Shown here: piece after piece, positions 43,365 to 51,464 of the stretch | Layout: each line of letters starts with the position of its first letter | Numbering within the stretch: position 1 is the stretch's first letter | NCBI GenBank assembly: GCA_000955785.1 | Contig: JYOD01000024.1 | Location: forward strand, 1 to 61,312 | Direction: 5' to 3' | Source of the DNA: Burkholderiaceae bacterium 16 | GTDB taxonomy: Bacteria > Pseudomonadota > Gammaproteobacteria > Burkholderiales > Burkholderiaceae | DNA: 61,312 bases | The notes under the pieces: model-generated | The model's database searches: none | Told to the model about the DNA's origin: nothing | Seen by the model: the letters and a program-made list of their open reading frames with translations, nothing else | Translations under genes and position numbers: made by a program

Positions 43365-44087
43365 ATGCATCGCCTCATTACCTCCACCCTCCTTTGCGGC
43401 GCCGCGCTTGCCGGCACCGCCCAGGCCCATCAGGTCTGGCTGGAACAGACGCCAGCGACGGCCCAGCTGTATTTCGGCGAGTTCAACGAGAACCTGCGCG
43501 AGGTTTCGCCGGGATTGCTTGACCGCTTCGTGCAGCCCAGCGCCACCCTGGTGACGGCCAGCGGCGAGCAGCCGCTCAAGGCCGACAAGGCGGCCAACGG
43601 CTTCGTCCTATCGGCGCGTGCCGGCGCTGGCGAGTCCATCGTCGCGCAGGATGCCGGCTATCCCGTGCGCGAACGCAAGGACGGCGACAAGGTGATCCGC
43701 ACCGCCTGGACGCCGGCAGCCCGCTTGCTTGGCGCCGGCAGCACTGCCGCGCTGGCCCCCAAGCTTGCGCTGGACATCGTGCCGACCGGCCGCGCCGGCG
43801 AGTACCAGGTGGTCTACGCCGGCCGACCGCTGCCGAAGGCCAAGGTGGGCGTAGCGGTACAGTCGGGCTGGGGCCGGGAGCTGCGCACCGACGACCAGGG
43901 GATCGTGCGCCTGGCGCAGCCGTGGCAGGGCACCTACGTGCTGGAAGTGCACCACGTCGACAAGACGCCCGGCGAGCGCAACGGCAAGCCGTATGACATC
44001 GCCAGCTACGTCACCACCCTGTCGCTGACGCAGACGGATGGCCTGGCCGCGCTGCCCGCGGCACCGGCCGCCGCGCCGAACAAGTAA
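43365..44087 (+). CDS. DUF4198 domain protein, exported
   Basis: This 240-residue periplasmic protein has a signal peptide (MHRLITSTLLCGAALAGTAQ, cut at AQA-H) and the DUF4198 pattern HQVWLEQTPATAQLYFGEFN at the mature N-terminus, VVYAGRPLPKAKVGVAVQSG, and a Ni/Co-transport-like beta-rich fold (TDDQGIVRLAQPWQGTYVLEV). The mature His-x-x-x end is common in metal-linked proteins. It leads a four-gene run with DUF3649, PepSY and DUF3325 membrane proteins under a Fur box, so a role in iron or siderophore uptake is likely. Confidence 0.88.
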   Translation: MHRLITSTLLCGAALAGTAQAHQVWLEQTPATAQLYFGEFNENLREVSPGLLDRFVQPSATLVTASGEQPLKADKAANGFVLSARAGAGESIVAQDAGYPVRERKDGDKVIRTAWTPAARLLGAGSTAALAPKLALDIVPTGRAGEYQVVYAGRPLPKAKVGVAVQSGWGRELRTDDQGIVRLAQPWQGTYVLEVHHVDKTPGERNGKPYDIASYVTTLSLTQTDGLAALPAAPAAAPNK

Positions 44088-44100
44088 GGAAGGGGCCGAC

Positions 44101-44391
44101 ATGGGGCTGAACCAGACCGGCCGCTATCGCCTGAGCGTTGTCTCGCGCGTGGTGGCCGCCATCGGGGGCGGTTACGTACTGGCGTCCATAGCCACCGGCC
44201 TGCTGGCCGTGCTGCTGCCGCTGCCCCCCGCCGAGGCGGTGATGACCGCCACGCTGCTGTCGTTCTCGCAGTACGCGTGTGCGGTGCTATGGGTGTTCGC
44301 CGCCGGCAGCCCGTTGCGTGCATGGACCGGCGTGGCCGTGCCCGCGATCGTGTTTGGCGCGCTGCTGGCTGCCTTGCGGAGCGCATCGTGA
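44101..44391 (+). CDS. DUF3649 domain membrane protein
   Basis: The 96-residue protein has three hydrophobic helices (VVAAIGGGYVLASIATGLLAV; ATLLSFSQYACAVLWVFAA; TGVAVPAIVFGALLAAL). DUF3649 proteins are small inner-membrane partners in iron-regulated operons with PepSY proteins. It starts 13 bp after the DUF4198 gene with a GGAAGGGG ribosome site, and its stop overlaps the GTG start of the PepSY gene by 4 bp. Confidence 0.88.
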   Translation: MGLNQTGRYRLSVVSRVVAAIGGGYVLASIATGLLAVLLPLPPAEAVMTATLLSFSQYACAVLWVFAAGSPLRAWTGVAVPAIVFGALLAALRSAS

Positions 44392-46034
44392 AGGCCGGTT
44401 TGCGTCAGTCGATGGCATGGCTGCACAGCTGGTCCGGGCTGCTGGTGTGCTGGGTCCTGCTGCTGGTGTTCTGCGCCGGCACAGCGAGCTATTTCAAGGA
44501 CGAGATCACGCTGTGGATGAAGCCTGAGCTGCATCGCCCGGCGGCCACGCCAGTGTCCAGCGCCGAAGCAGCGAGCCGCGCGGTGGCATTCCTGCAGCAC
44601 AACGCAGCCGATTCGCCGCGCTGGCTCATCGACCTGCCGGACGAGCGCAACCCCGCGGTGCAGGTGCGCTGGATGCGTCCGCCCGGCGCCGCGGCCTCCG
44701 GCATCGGGGGCGGCCGCGGACGCTTCGAGAGCCGCACGCTGGACCCCGCCACCGGCGCCTTCCTGCAACAGGTGCGCGACACGCGCGGCGGCGAGTTCCT
44801 TTATCGCCTGCACTTCGACCTGTATTTCATGCAGGCGATCTGGGCGCGCTGGATCGTCGGCTTCTGCGCCATGTTCATGCTGGTCGCCATCCTCAGCGGC
44901 GTCATCACGCACCGGCGCATCTTCCAGGACTTCTTCACCTTCCGGCCGCGCAAGGGCCAGCGCTCCTGGCTCGACGCGCACAATGCCACGGCCGTGCTGG
45001 CCCTGCCCTTTCACCTGATGATCACCTACACCGGCCTGGTGACGCTGATGTTCATGTACATGCCGTGGGGCATCCAGACGGCATACCAGGGCAGCCAGCA
45101 GGCCTTCTTCAACGATGCCTTCGGTCGCGCGCCCCAGGCAAAGCCAAGCGGACAGGCAGCCCCGCTGGCACCGGTCGCGCCGCTGGTCGAGCGAGCCGCG
45201 CGCCACTGGGATGGCGCGCAGCCCGGCAGGATCGATATCACGCTGCCCGGCGACACCAACGCCACCATCAGGGTGTCGCGCGGCGCGGGCAAATCACTGT
45301 CCTCCGACGAACCGTCGATGCGCTTCGATGGCGTCACGGGCGCCCTTGTCGCAACCGTGGGCGATACGCCCGCGGCCGCCAGCCAGACCCGCGGCGTGAT
45401 GGTGGGCCTGCACGAGGCGCACTTCGCCGGCCCCCTGCTACGCGCGCTGTTCTTCCTGAGCGGCCTGGCGGGTTGCGCCATGGTCGCCACGGGCGCGCTG
45501 CTATGGGGCGTGAAGACGCGCCAGGGCCAGGCCAGGGCGCTCGCCACGGGCGCGCGCCCAAGCTTCGGCCTGCGGCTGGTGGACGCACTCAACATCGGTG
45601 CCATTGCCGGCCTTCCGATCGCATTCGCCGCCTATTTCTGGGCCAACCGGCTGCTGCCGGTGTCGATGGCGCAGCGCCCCGACGCTGAGATCCATGCCTT
45701 CTTCATCGCCTGGGCCACAGCCGCCGTGCTGGCACAGTTACGGCCAACGCGCGGAATGTGGCGTGCGCAACTGTGGGGCGGCGCGCTGATGCTCGCCGCC
45801 ATACCGGTGCTCAACGCCGTCACCACCGATACCCACCTGGGCGTGACGCTGCTGCAGGGCCAGGGGCCCGCGGCCGTGGCGGGCTTCGACCTGACGATAC
45901 TTGCACTGGGCATCGCACTGGGCGCGGCAGCGTATATGCTGGGCCGCCGCTCGAAGGCACGCACGCCCGCGCGGCGCGCGGCGCGAGCCGGCGATGCGGG
46001 TCTGCAGGGCGGCGACGCGAAGGGGGCGGCATGA
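44388..46034 (+). CDS. PepSY-associated TM helix protein (PiuB-like)
   Basis: This 548-residue inner-membrane protein begins at GTG 44388 (KAGLRQSMAWLHSWSGLLVC). It has four core helices of the PepSY_TM family (GLLVCWVLLLVFCAGTASYF near 18-37; WIVGFCAMFMLVAILSGVITH; LPFHLMITYTGLVTLMFMYM; ALFFLSGLAGCAMVATGALLW) plus helices at the C-terminal end. Conserved histidines (LHSW, LHFDLYF, HNATAV) may bind haem, as proposed for ferrisiderophore reductases of this family. It is the central gene of the Fur-linked operon. Confidence 0.92.
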   Translation: MKAGLRQSMAWLHSWSGLLVCWVLLLVFCAGTASYFKDEITLWMKPELHRPAATPVSSAEAASRAVAFLQHNAADSPRWLIDLPDERNPAVQVRWMRPPGAAASGIGGGRGRFESRTLDPATGAFLQQVRDTRGGEFLYRLHFDLYFMQAIWARWIVGFCAMFMLVAILSGVITHRRIFQDFFTFRPRKGQRSWLDAHNATAVLALPFHLMITYTGLVTLMFMYMPWGIQTAYQGSQQAFFNDAFGRAPQAKPSGQAAPLAPVAPLVERAARHWDGAQPGRIDITLPGDTNATIRVSRGAGKSLSSDEPSMRFDGVTGALVATVGDTPAAASQTRGVMVGLHEAHFAGPLLRALFFLSGLAGCAMVATGALLWGVKTRQGQARALATGARPSFGLRLVDALNIGAIAGLPIAFAAYFWANRLLPVSMAQRPDAEIHAFFIAWATAAVLAQLRPTRGMWRAQLWGGALMLAAIPVLNAVTTDTHLGVTLLQGQGPAAVAGFDLTILALGIALGAAAYMLGRRSKARTPARRAARAGDAGLQGGDAKGAA

Positions 46035-46390
46035 ACGCCAGCCTTGGCTTTTTCACCGCGCTAGCCTTGACCTATAGCGGCTTCACGGCGCTCAGCCAGA
46101 CGCTTGACCGCCACTATGCCGATCGCCATGGCCGCGGCAGTTCCCCTTGCGCATCGGAGCGGCTGCGGCTGCATGGGCTGGGCTGGGCCGCGCTGGCCCT
46201 CGCCCTGGCGGCTTGCGTGCGGCACGAAGGCTGGCCGATGGGCACCGTCTCCTGGCTCGGCACGCTGACGCTCGGCGCGCTGCTGCTGGTGTTGCTGCTT
46301 TCCTACGCGCCTGCGATCGCCGTACGCGCGTCCCTGTGGACGGGGGCGCTGGGCGGATGCGGGCTATTGGTCATGAGCGTGGCGCCCTGA
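46031..46390 (+). CDS. DUF3325 domain membrane protein
   Basis: The 119-residue protein has four likely helices (GFFTALALTYSGFTALSQTL; LGWAALALALAACV; LGTLTLGALLLVLLLSYAPA; LGGCGLLVMSVAP) and the DUF3325 pattern TLDRHYADRHGR. It overlaps the PepSY stop by 4 bp and ends the operon. DUF3325 proteins regularly accompany PepSY/DUF3649 in iron-regulated clusters. Confidence 0.88.
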   Translation: MNASLGFFTALALTYSGFTALSQTLDRHYADRHGRGSSPCASERLRLHGLGWAALALALAACVRHEGWPMGTVSWLGTLTLGALLLVLLLSYAPAIAVRASLWTGALGGCGLLVMSVAP

Positions 46391-46397
46391 GCCATGG

Positions 46398-46871
46398 CTA
46401 CCGGCATTTCTTGTACGGCGCATACTCCTTGCCGTTCCAGCGCCAGACCGGAAAGCAGGTGCCCGGACCGCCCACCGCGATGTCGGGAAAGCCGAGGTTC
46501 TTCGACTTCAACGCCTCCGGCTGCCCTGGAAAGCCGAACTGCGGCTTCCACTGTCCGCTGGCATCCTTGATGTACAACTGCATGAAGACCCCGGCCATGC
46601 CGCCCACGCAAGTGCCGTAGAGGTTGGTGAACACCTCCGGCTGGCCGTCGCCGTTCAGGTCGATCACGGTCGCGTCGTAGTCCACGGATTCATTGCAGGC
46701 CTTGTCGAAGACCTTGCCCTTGAGCGCCTTGAGCTGGCCATTGGTGGCCTCGACGACGATCCTGGCATCGGTGGTGGGCGCAGCCAGCGCCACGGCGGCC
46801 GGGCCAAGCGTCCCGGCAACGGCAAGCGCCACGCTCAGCACGGTGGCCAGGGACTGTGGATGCCTGCGCAT
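46398..46871 (-). CDS. Exported protein with a Ca-binding-like repeat, unrecognised
   Basis: The 157-residue protein starts MRRHPQSLATVLSVALAVAG, a signal peptide cut near residue 31. The mature part contains VIDLNGDGQPEVFTNLYGTC, a D-x-N-x-D-G loop as in FG-GAP or EF-hand-like repeats, and three Cys (KACNES, YGTCVGG, GTCFPV). The start has AAGGAGA at good spacing. It is convergent with the iron operon with only 7 bp between the stops. Function unknown. Confidence 0.7.
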   Translation of the reverse strand: MRRHPQSLATVLSVALAVAGTLGPAAVALAAPTTDARIVVEATNGQLKALKGKVFDKACNESVDYDATVIDLNGDGQPEVFTNLYGTCVGGMAGVFMQLYIKDASGQWKPQFGFPGQPEALKSKNLGFPDIAVGGPGTCFPVWRWNGKEYAPYKKCR

Positions 46872-47039
46872 CGCGGTCTCCTTAGGGGTGAGGGTATGCA
46901 ACGCCGTTTCTACTTCCCCTTCACTCCGGAGCAGCGAACCTAGCCTTTCGATGATACGAAGAACCCGTGAAGGATGCCAGCCACGAATGCGGGGCTATCA
47001 TTACGGCCATTCCAACTCATCACCACCGGCCCGGTAGCC

Positions 47040-47462
47040 ATGCCTGACAACACCCCCGCAAGCCAGCCCTACGCGCTGGAAAATCCCTTTCTCGAATCCC
47101 TGGATGTCGTCATCGAAGAGTGGCAACCGGACCTGGTACGGATGTCGCTGGTGCCGCAGGCCGCGCACGTCAACAATACGGGCGTGGTGCAAGGCGGCAT
47201 CCTGGCCACGCTGCTGGACGCGGCGGGGGGCTACGCCGGCTTGTTCCCGGAGAACGGCGTGCGCCGCGCCGCCACGACCATCTCGCTGAACGTCAACTAT
47301 GTCTCCTCCGCGCACGTGGAACCGCTGCAAGTGGTGGGCCGGCGCGTGGGCGGCGGGCGGCGGGTGTTCTTCTCCAACGCCGAGATCACGGATAACCAGG
47401 GCCGGCTGATCGCCACCGCGCAGGCAGCATTCCGCCGGAAGGATCCGGTCTCGGCTTCCTAG
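47040..47462 (+). CDS. PaaI family hotdog thioesterase
   Basis: The 140-residue hotdog-fold protein has the PaaI pattern HVNNTGVVQGGILATLLDAAGGYAG near 44-68, with the catalytic Asn/Gly and Asp positions, and AATTISLNVNYVSSAHVEPL. It is predicted to hydrolyse a small acyl- or aryl-CoA. The start MPDNTPASQ at 47040 is preferred. It is a single gene between unrelated neighbours. Confidence 0.9.
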   Translation: MPDNTPASQPYALENPFLESLDVVIEEWQPDLVRMSLVPQAAHVNNTGVVQGGILATLLDAAGGYAGLFPENGVRRAATTISLNVNYVSSAHVEPLQVVGRRVGGGRRVFFSNAEITDNQGRLIATAQAAFRRKDPVSAS

Positions 47463-47548
47463 ACAACTGAAACGCTCCCGCGAAAGGGACAGCAAGGCGA
47501 GCGCGACCACCGCGCCCGCGGATGCGGCGTTCGCGCTGGCGGCATTCA

Positions 47549-48970
47549 CTATTTGCGCGCCGACAGCGGTGGCGCGATCTCCTCCAGTGGCCGTTTTTCC
47601 GCGCTGACGGCATAGCGCAAGGCGAACAGGCCCGCGCCAATCACCAGCGCCGCACCAATGCCATAGCCGCCGGCCACCGCTGCACGACTGCCGGTTTCGA
47701 TCAGTGCGCCGAACAGCAAAGGCCCGATAAACCCCCCGCTACCCGTCCCCACTGCGTAAAAGATGGAAATGGCCAGCGCGCGCGTCTCTAGCGGAAAGAC
47801 CTCGCTAACCGTCAGGTAGGCAGAACTGGCCGCGGCGGACGCCAGGAAAAAAACGGCCGACCAGCACAGCGCCTGGCTGCGCGCATCGAGCCAGCCCTGC
47901 ACGAAGGCCCATCCGGTCAACCCCAGGCCCACGCCTGACAGCACATAGGTAAGCCCGATCATGCGGCGCCGTCCCACGTGATCGAACAGCGGCCCCAGCA
48001 GCAGCGGACCGAGCACGTTGCCCAGCGCGAAGGGGAAGATGTACAACCCTACGCGGTTGTCAGGCACGCCGTGAAACCGCGTCAGTACCAATGCATAGGT
48101 GAAGAAGATGGCGTTATAGAAAAACGCCTGCGAAATCATCAGCGCCAGGGCCACAGCGCTGCGCAGCCGGTAGCGCTTTAACAGCACATGCGCAACCTCG
48201 CCCAGGGTGGCCGCGCCGCACCGGGAAAACGTAACCGTGCCGGTTGCCAGTGGCAGCGTCCCGTACTGCGCGGTCACCTGCGCCTCGATCGCGGTGACGA
48301 TATGGCTGGCTTCCTCGCCACGCCCGTGCGAAAGCAGCCAGCGCGGGCTTTCCGGCACATCCCGGCGCACCATCAGGATGGCCACCGCCAGCACCGCGCC
48401 GAGCAGGAACGCGGCGCGCCAGCCCAGCGCCGGGCCCAGCACGCGCGGATCCAGCAAGATCAGGCTCAGCCCCGCACCGAGCGCCGCGCCAACCCAGAAG
48501 CTGCCGTTGATGGCGAGATTGACTCGTCCGCGCAGGCGGGCCGGGATCAGTTCGTCGATCGCCGAGTTGATGGCCGCGTACTCTCCGCCTATGCCAACGC
48601 CCGTCAGGAAACGGCACACCGCGAAGAACACAAAACCGGTAGAGAAAGCGGTGGCCAGGGTCGCGGCCATGTACACGGCAAGCGTCACCAGGAACAACGT
48701 CTTGCGGCCCAGGCGATCGGCGAGCCGGCCGAACACCAGCGCGCCCAGAACCGCCCCGCCCACATACAGAGATCCAAGCCATCCCACCTGCGACGCATCC
48801 AGGCCCAGCCCGTCCGGGCGCTCCAGCACGCCGCCCAGCGAGCCCACCAGCGTGACTTCCAGCCCGTCCAGCACCCAGGCCACCCCTAGCGCGATCGCCA
48901 CCCGCCAGTGCCAGCGCGACCACGGCAGGCGGTCGAGGCGGGCTGGGATATCGCTTTCGATGAGTGGCAT
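47549..48970 (-). CDS. MFS transporter, sugar/aromatic-acid type
   Basis: This 473-residue transporter begins MPLIESDIPARLDRLPWSRW. It has 12 helices with the MFS_1/sugar-type marks WVLDGLEVTLVGSLGG (helix 1), GRLADRLGRKTLFL (loop 2-3), RFLTGVGIGGEYAAINSAID (helix 4-5, as in PcaK and proline/betaine types) and IPARLRGRVN. The family takes up carboxylates or aromatic acids with protons. The 79-residue in-frame extension upstream is GC-rich and not typical, so 48970 is used. Confidence 0.92.
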   Translation of the reverse strand: MPLIESDIPARLDRLPWSRWHWRVAIALGVAWVLDGLEVTLVGSLGGVLERPDGLGLDASQVGWLGSLYVGGAVLGALVFGRLADRLGRKTLFLVTLAVYMAATLATAFSTGFVFFAVCRFLTGVGIGGEYAAINSAIDELIPARLRGRVNLAINGSFWVGAALGAGLSLILLDPRVLGPALGWRAAFLLGAVLAVAILMVRRDVPESPRWLLSHGRGEEASHIVTAIEAQVTAQYGTLPLATGTVTFSRCGAATLGEVAHVLLKRYRLRSAVALALMISQAFFYNAIFFTYALVLTRFHGVPDNRVGLYIFPFALGNVLGPLLLGPLFDHVGRRRMIGLTYVLSGVGLGLTGWAFVQGWLDARSQALCWSAVFFLASAAASSAYLTVSEVFPLETRALAISIFYAVGTGSGGFIGPLLFGALIETGSRAAVAGGYGIGAALVIGAGLFALRYAVSAEKRPLEEIAPPLSARK

Positions 48971-49218
48971 AGGCTGTTTCCGGCCCCTGGAGCCGTGAGT
49001 GAGCGAGGATGGCAGGCACGCCGCCGAAGAAACCGCTGCGGCGTGCGACATGGATGCCGGAGACGCCACAGGCGCAGCCGCGCACGCTGGCGAGAACGCA
49101 CCAGCACGGCCATGCGGGCGCGGCTCTCTCATATTCCCTCTGGCCCGGCCCTTGCGTGCATCCGGATCACCCGAGCGCGCTTCAGGCTCGAAGCCCGCCT
49201 CCATCATAGGCAGATCCC

Positions 49219-49620
49219 GTGCAGAGTCGCGTACATACCATTCTCGTAGTTGACGACGAACCTGGCGTAGCGGACGCCCTGGCCTGCGCGCTTGAGCAAG
49301 ACGGCTATGCCGTGGAAAGGGCGTCCGACGGGCTCAGCGCCTTTGCCCTCGCGCAGCGCGTGCATCCCAGCGTGGTGGTGACCGACTGGGTCATGCCGCA
49401 CGCCGATGGCGCGCTGTTGTGCAATCTGCTGCTGGGCGAGCAAGCGCTCAGTGCTACGCCTGTCGTGATCTCGACCGGCGCAAGGCCGGAACCCGCGATT
49501 GCCAATGCCACGGTGCGCTACTGCCCCAAGCCCTGCCACCCCGACGAAGTGGTGCGGCTCGTGCATGCCCTGACCGGCGACGCCGACACCCTTCGTGTGT
49601 ACGACGCACCGCCTGCTTGA
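49219..49620 (+). CDS. Single-domain response regulator (receiver only)
   Basis: The 133-residue protein is a lone CheY-like receiver: VHTILVVDDEPGVADALACAL (acidic pair Asp12-Asp13), VVVTDWVMPHADGALL (phospho-Asp near 55), VVISTG (Thr/Ser switch) and YCPKPCHPDEVVRLV (conserved Lys near 108). It starts at a GTG. No kinase or output domain is nearby, so its partner is elsewhere. Confidence 0.9.
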   Translation: MQSRVHTILVVDDEPGVADALACALEQDGYAVERASDGLSAFALAQRVHPSVVVTDWVMPHADGALLCNLLLGEQALSATPVVISTGARPEPAIANATVRYCPKPCHPDEVVRLVHALTGDADTLRVYDAPPA

Positions 49621-49755
49621 AATTCTTACCGCTTGCTTGCGCGCCGGCGGCCCGCGGCCGCAGGGCGCACACCGGGTCGGCCATTGGCGCTTTCGCCGCC
49701 ATTCGTCAAACCCGACAGGCCTACAATGAATCATGGCCACCTCAAAGGAGCCGCC

Positions 49756-49914
49756 ATGGCAACCTATATGCTCTTCCTCGGGGCAATCGTCCTGCTCTAC
49801 GCTTTCATTATTCGCGCCGGCTTTTTCCACAAATCCGTGCTCTATCCGGAACACGCCCATCCCTTCCACTACTGGTGGGACCGCATCGTCCATCACCAGA
49901 AGAAGACCGGCTAG
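49756..49914 (+). CDS. Small single-helix membrane protein
   Basis: This 52-residue protein has one N-terminal membrane helix (YMLFLGAIVLLYAFIIRAGF) and a His-rich aromatic tail (YPEHAHPFHYWWDRIVHHQK). A strong AAAGGAG ribosome site and a terminator after it support a real gene. The cluster of His and Trp after the helix could bind metal or haem. No family is known to me. Confidence 0.75.
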   Translation: MATYMLFLGAIVLLYAFIIRAGFFHKSVLYPEHAHPFHYWWDRIVHHQKKTG

Positions 49915-49952
49915 CGCCCTCGCAACACGGAAGGCTCGCAAAGGCCTCCCCG

Positions 49953-49974
49953 CCCGCCACCCGGCGGGTTTTTT
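49953..49974 (+). terminator. Rho-independent terminator
   Basis: CCCGCC-ACCC-GGCGGG followed by six T. It lies 38 bp after the small membrane-protein gene. This is the clearest terminator in the window. Confidence 0.9.
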
Positions 49975-50103
49975 CATGCGTGGACAGGGCGCGAAGTCCG
50001 GCACCGACGGCGGAAGGCGGGTCCAAGCGCCCCTTGCTGCTCATGCCAGTAACCCAGGTGCTAAACTCGCGGCCTTCTCAATCAAGGCCCTCTCCCCCTG
50101 TTC

Positions 50104-50742
50104 ATGCGCCTCTCCCTATTCGCGTCGCTGTCGCTCTCCCTGGCATGCGCTAGCGCGCTGGCAACCCCGGCGGCCCCCACGCCGGCCCAGGTCACCGCCG
50201 CCATCCAGCAGTTCGAAGCCGAGCGCATCAAGCAACTGGAACTGACCGATCCGACCGCCGCCGAACGTGCCCGCTCGCCGGTTGTGGCCTCGCTGGTCGC
50301 CTCGATCAAGGCCCATGCGGTCAAGGGCTGCCTGCCGGCCAGCGCCGGCGAGATCGTTTGCATCGTAGGCGTCCAGGCCGGCCTGCGCGACGGCTATCGC
50401 GCACTGGCTTTTCGCGACAATCCCGAGCCGTGGGTCCTGGTGCGGCGTGAAACGCCCGACGTGAACGGGCCCGATGCCGCCCAGGCCACCGCCGCGATGC
50501 GCGAATTCGCCCGCGCGGAACTGAAGAAGAATCCGTCCGGCGAGCATGCCGCGGAACTGACTTCGATGGCCGAGTCGCTGGTGGTCAAGCAACTGAACCA
50601 CTGCGGCCTGAGCCGCGACAGCGGCAATCTTGGCTGCGACGCCATGATTTCGGTTGGCGGCGCACCGGAAAAGCGCGTCACCGGATTCGCTTTCACACTG
50701 GAACCTGCGGGTTGGCGCTTTCTGCCCCGCTCCACGGACTGA
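50104..50742 (+). CDS. Exported protein, unrecognised
   Basis: The 212-residue protein has a signal peptide (MRLSLFASLSLSLACASALA, cut near residue 20). The mature part has four Cys in two likely pairs (KGCLPASAGEIVCIVGVQAG; NHCGLSRDSGNLGCDAMISV) and repeats of similar layout, which suggests a duplicated small domain. Two hairpins follow (50776-50807). No function can be assigned. Confidence 0.75.
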   Translation: MRLSLFASLSLSLACASALATPAAPTPAQVTAAIQQFEAERIKQLELTDPTAAERARSPVVASLVASIKAHAVKGCLPASAGEIVCIVGVQAGLRDGYRALAFRDNPEPWVLVRRETPDVNGPDAAQATAAMREFARAELKKNPSGEHAAELTSMAESLVVKQLNHCGLSRDSGNLGCDAMISVGGAPEKRVTGFAFTLEPAGWRFLPRSTD

Positions 50743-50775
50743 GCGCACCGAGCCGCCAATAGCGAGGCCTTGCGA

Positions 50776-50807
50776 GGGCACAAAAAGTGCCCCTTAGCAC
50801 ACTAAGG
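50776..50807 (+). terminator. Tandem hairpins after the exported protein gene
   Basis: GGGCAC-AAAAA-GTGCCC (50776-50792) is followed at once by CCTTAG-CACA-CTAAGG (50792-50807). Both stems are perfect, but no T-run follows. They may end or protect the upstream mRNA. Confidence 0.4.
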
Positions 50808-50946
50808 CCAAATCGATAGTCTTTCGCGATTACCCCGACACGGGGGATCGATCGCGCGTCGCGCGGGTGCACAATGCGGCCAGCCCGCTACATGCGGATC
50901 TGCCTATACCGCAATACCGTAATACCCGCCTTTGACCCTGACGCTT

Positions 50947-51162
50947 ATGTTCCAGAATCCGAACGCAGATATCGATGCGGCCCGACGCGCAAATATCTCG
51001 AACGAGGTGGGCACCGGCACGCTGCCGGCGTTGTCGGCACAGCCCGCGCAGGCGGGAGAAGCCACCGCGCAACAACTGGCGGAACGCCGGACGCGCGCGC
51101 TGGCCGATACGCTTGAAGAAGCCATCCGCAGCCGGCCGTCACGCGCCAGGGCTTCGCGCTGA
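50947..51162 (+). CDS. Possible small helical protein
   Basis: This 71-codon frame (MFQNPNADIDAARRANISNE then VGTGTLPALSAQPAQAGEAT) ends with a basic helix (LAERRTRALADTLEEAIRSR). GC is high at third positions and a GC-rich hairpin (51202-51219) follows its stop, which supports a gene. No clear ribosome site is seen. Confidence 0.4.
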   Translation: MFQNPNADIDAARRANISNEVGTGTLPALSAQPAQAGEATAQQLAERRTRALADTLEEAIRSRPSRARASR

Positions 51163-51201
51163 CGTTGCGCTTCGTGCGGTGGCGGACGCCATCGGATGAC
51201 G

Positions 51202-51219
51202 GCCCGCCGAGCGGCGGGC
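51202..51219 (+). terminator. GC-rich hairpin in the 302-bp gap before the methyltransferase gene
   Basis: GCCCGCCG-AG-CGGCGGGC is followed by a weak T-rich stretch (TTGTCGGTTT). It probably ends transcription from the small gene upstream. The rest of the gap (51220-51464) shows nothing else. Confidence 0.5.
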
Positions 51220-51464
51220 TTGTCGGTTTGCGCAGGCCTGGTGCGCGGTAATCAGACTTCCTGCATTGCGCCGCGCCTACCTGCCCCAGCGCGACACGCG
51301 TCGGCAAGCGCTGGTCCCGGGGCCTGCACATCTGCTTGATCGCCGCCATCGCCGCCGGCTGCCGGAATCGCTGGATTTCGCCTCTTCCGGCATCTAGAGT
51401 TACCAGCATCCTACCCCACGCCCAGGCGCCCGGATGTCAGCCGGTGGCGGTGATGAGGTGACTT

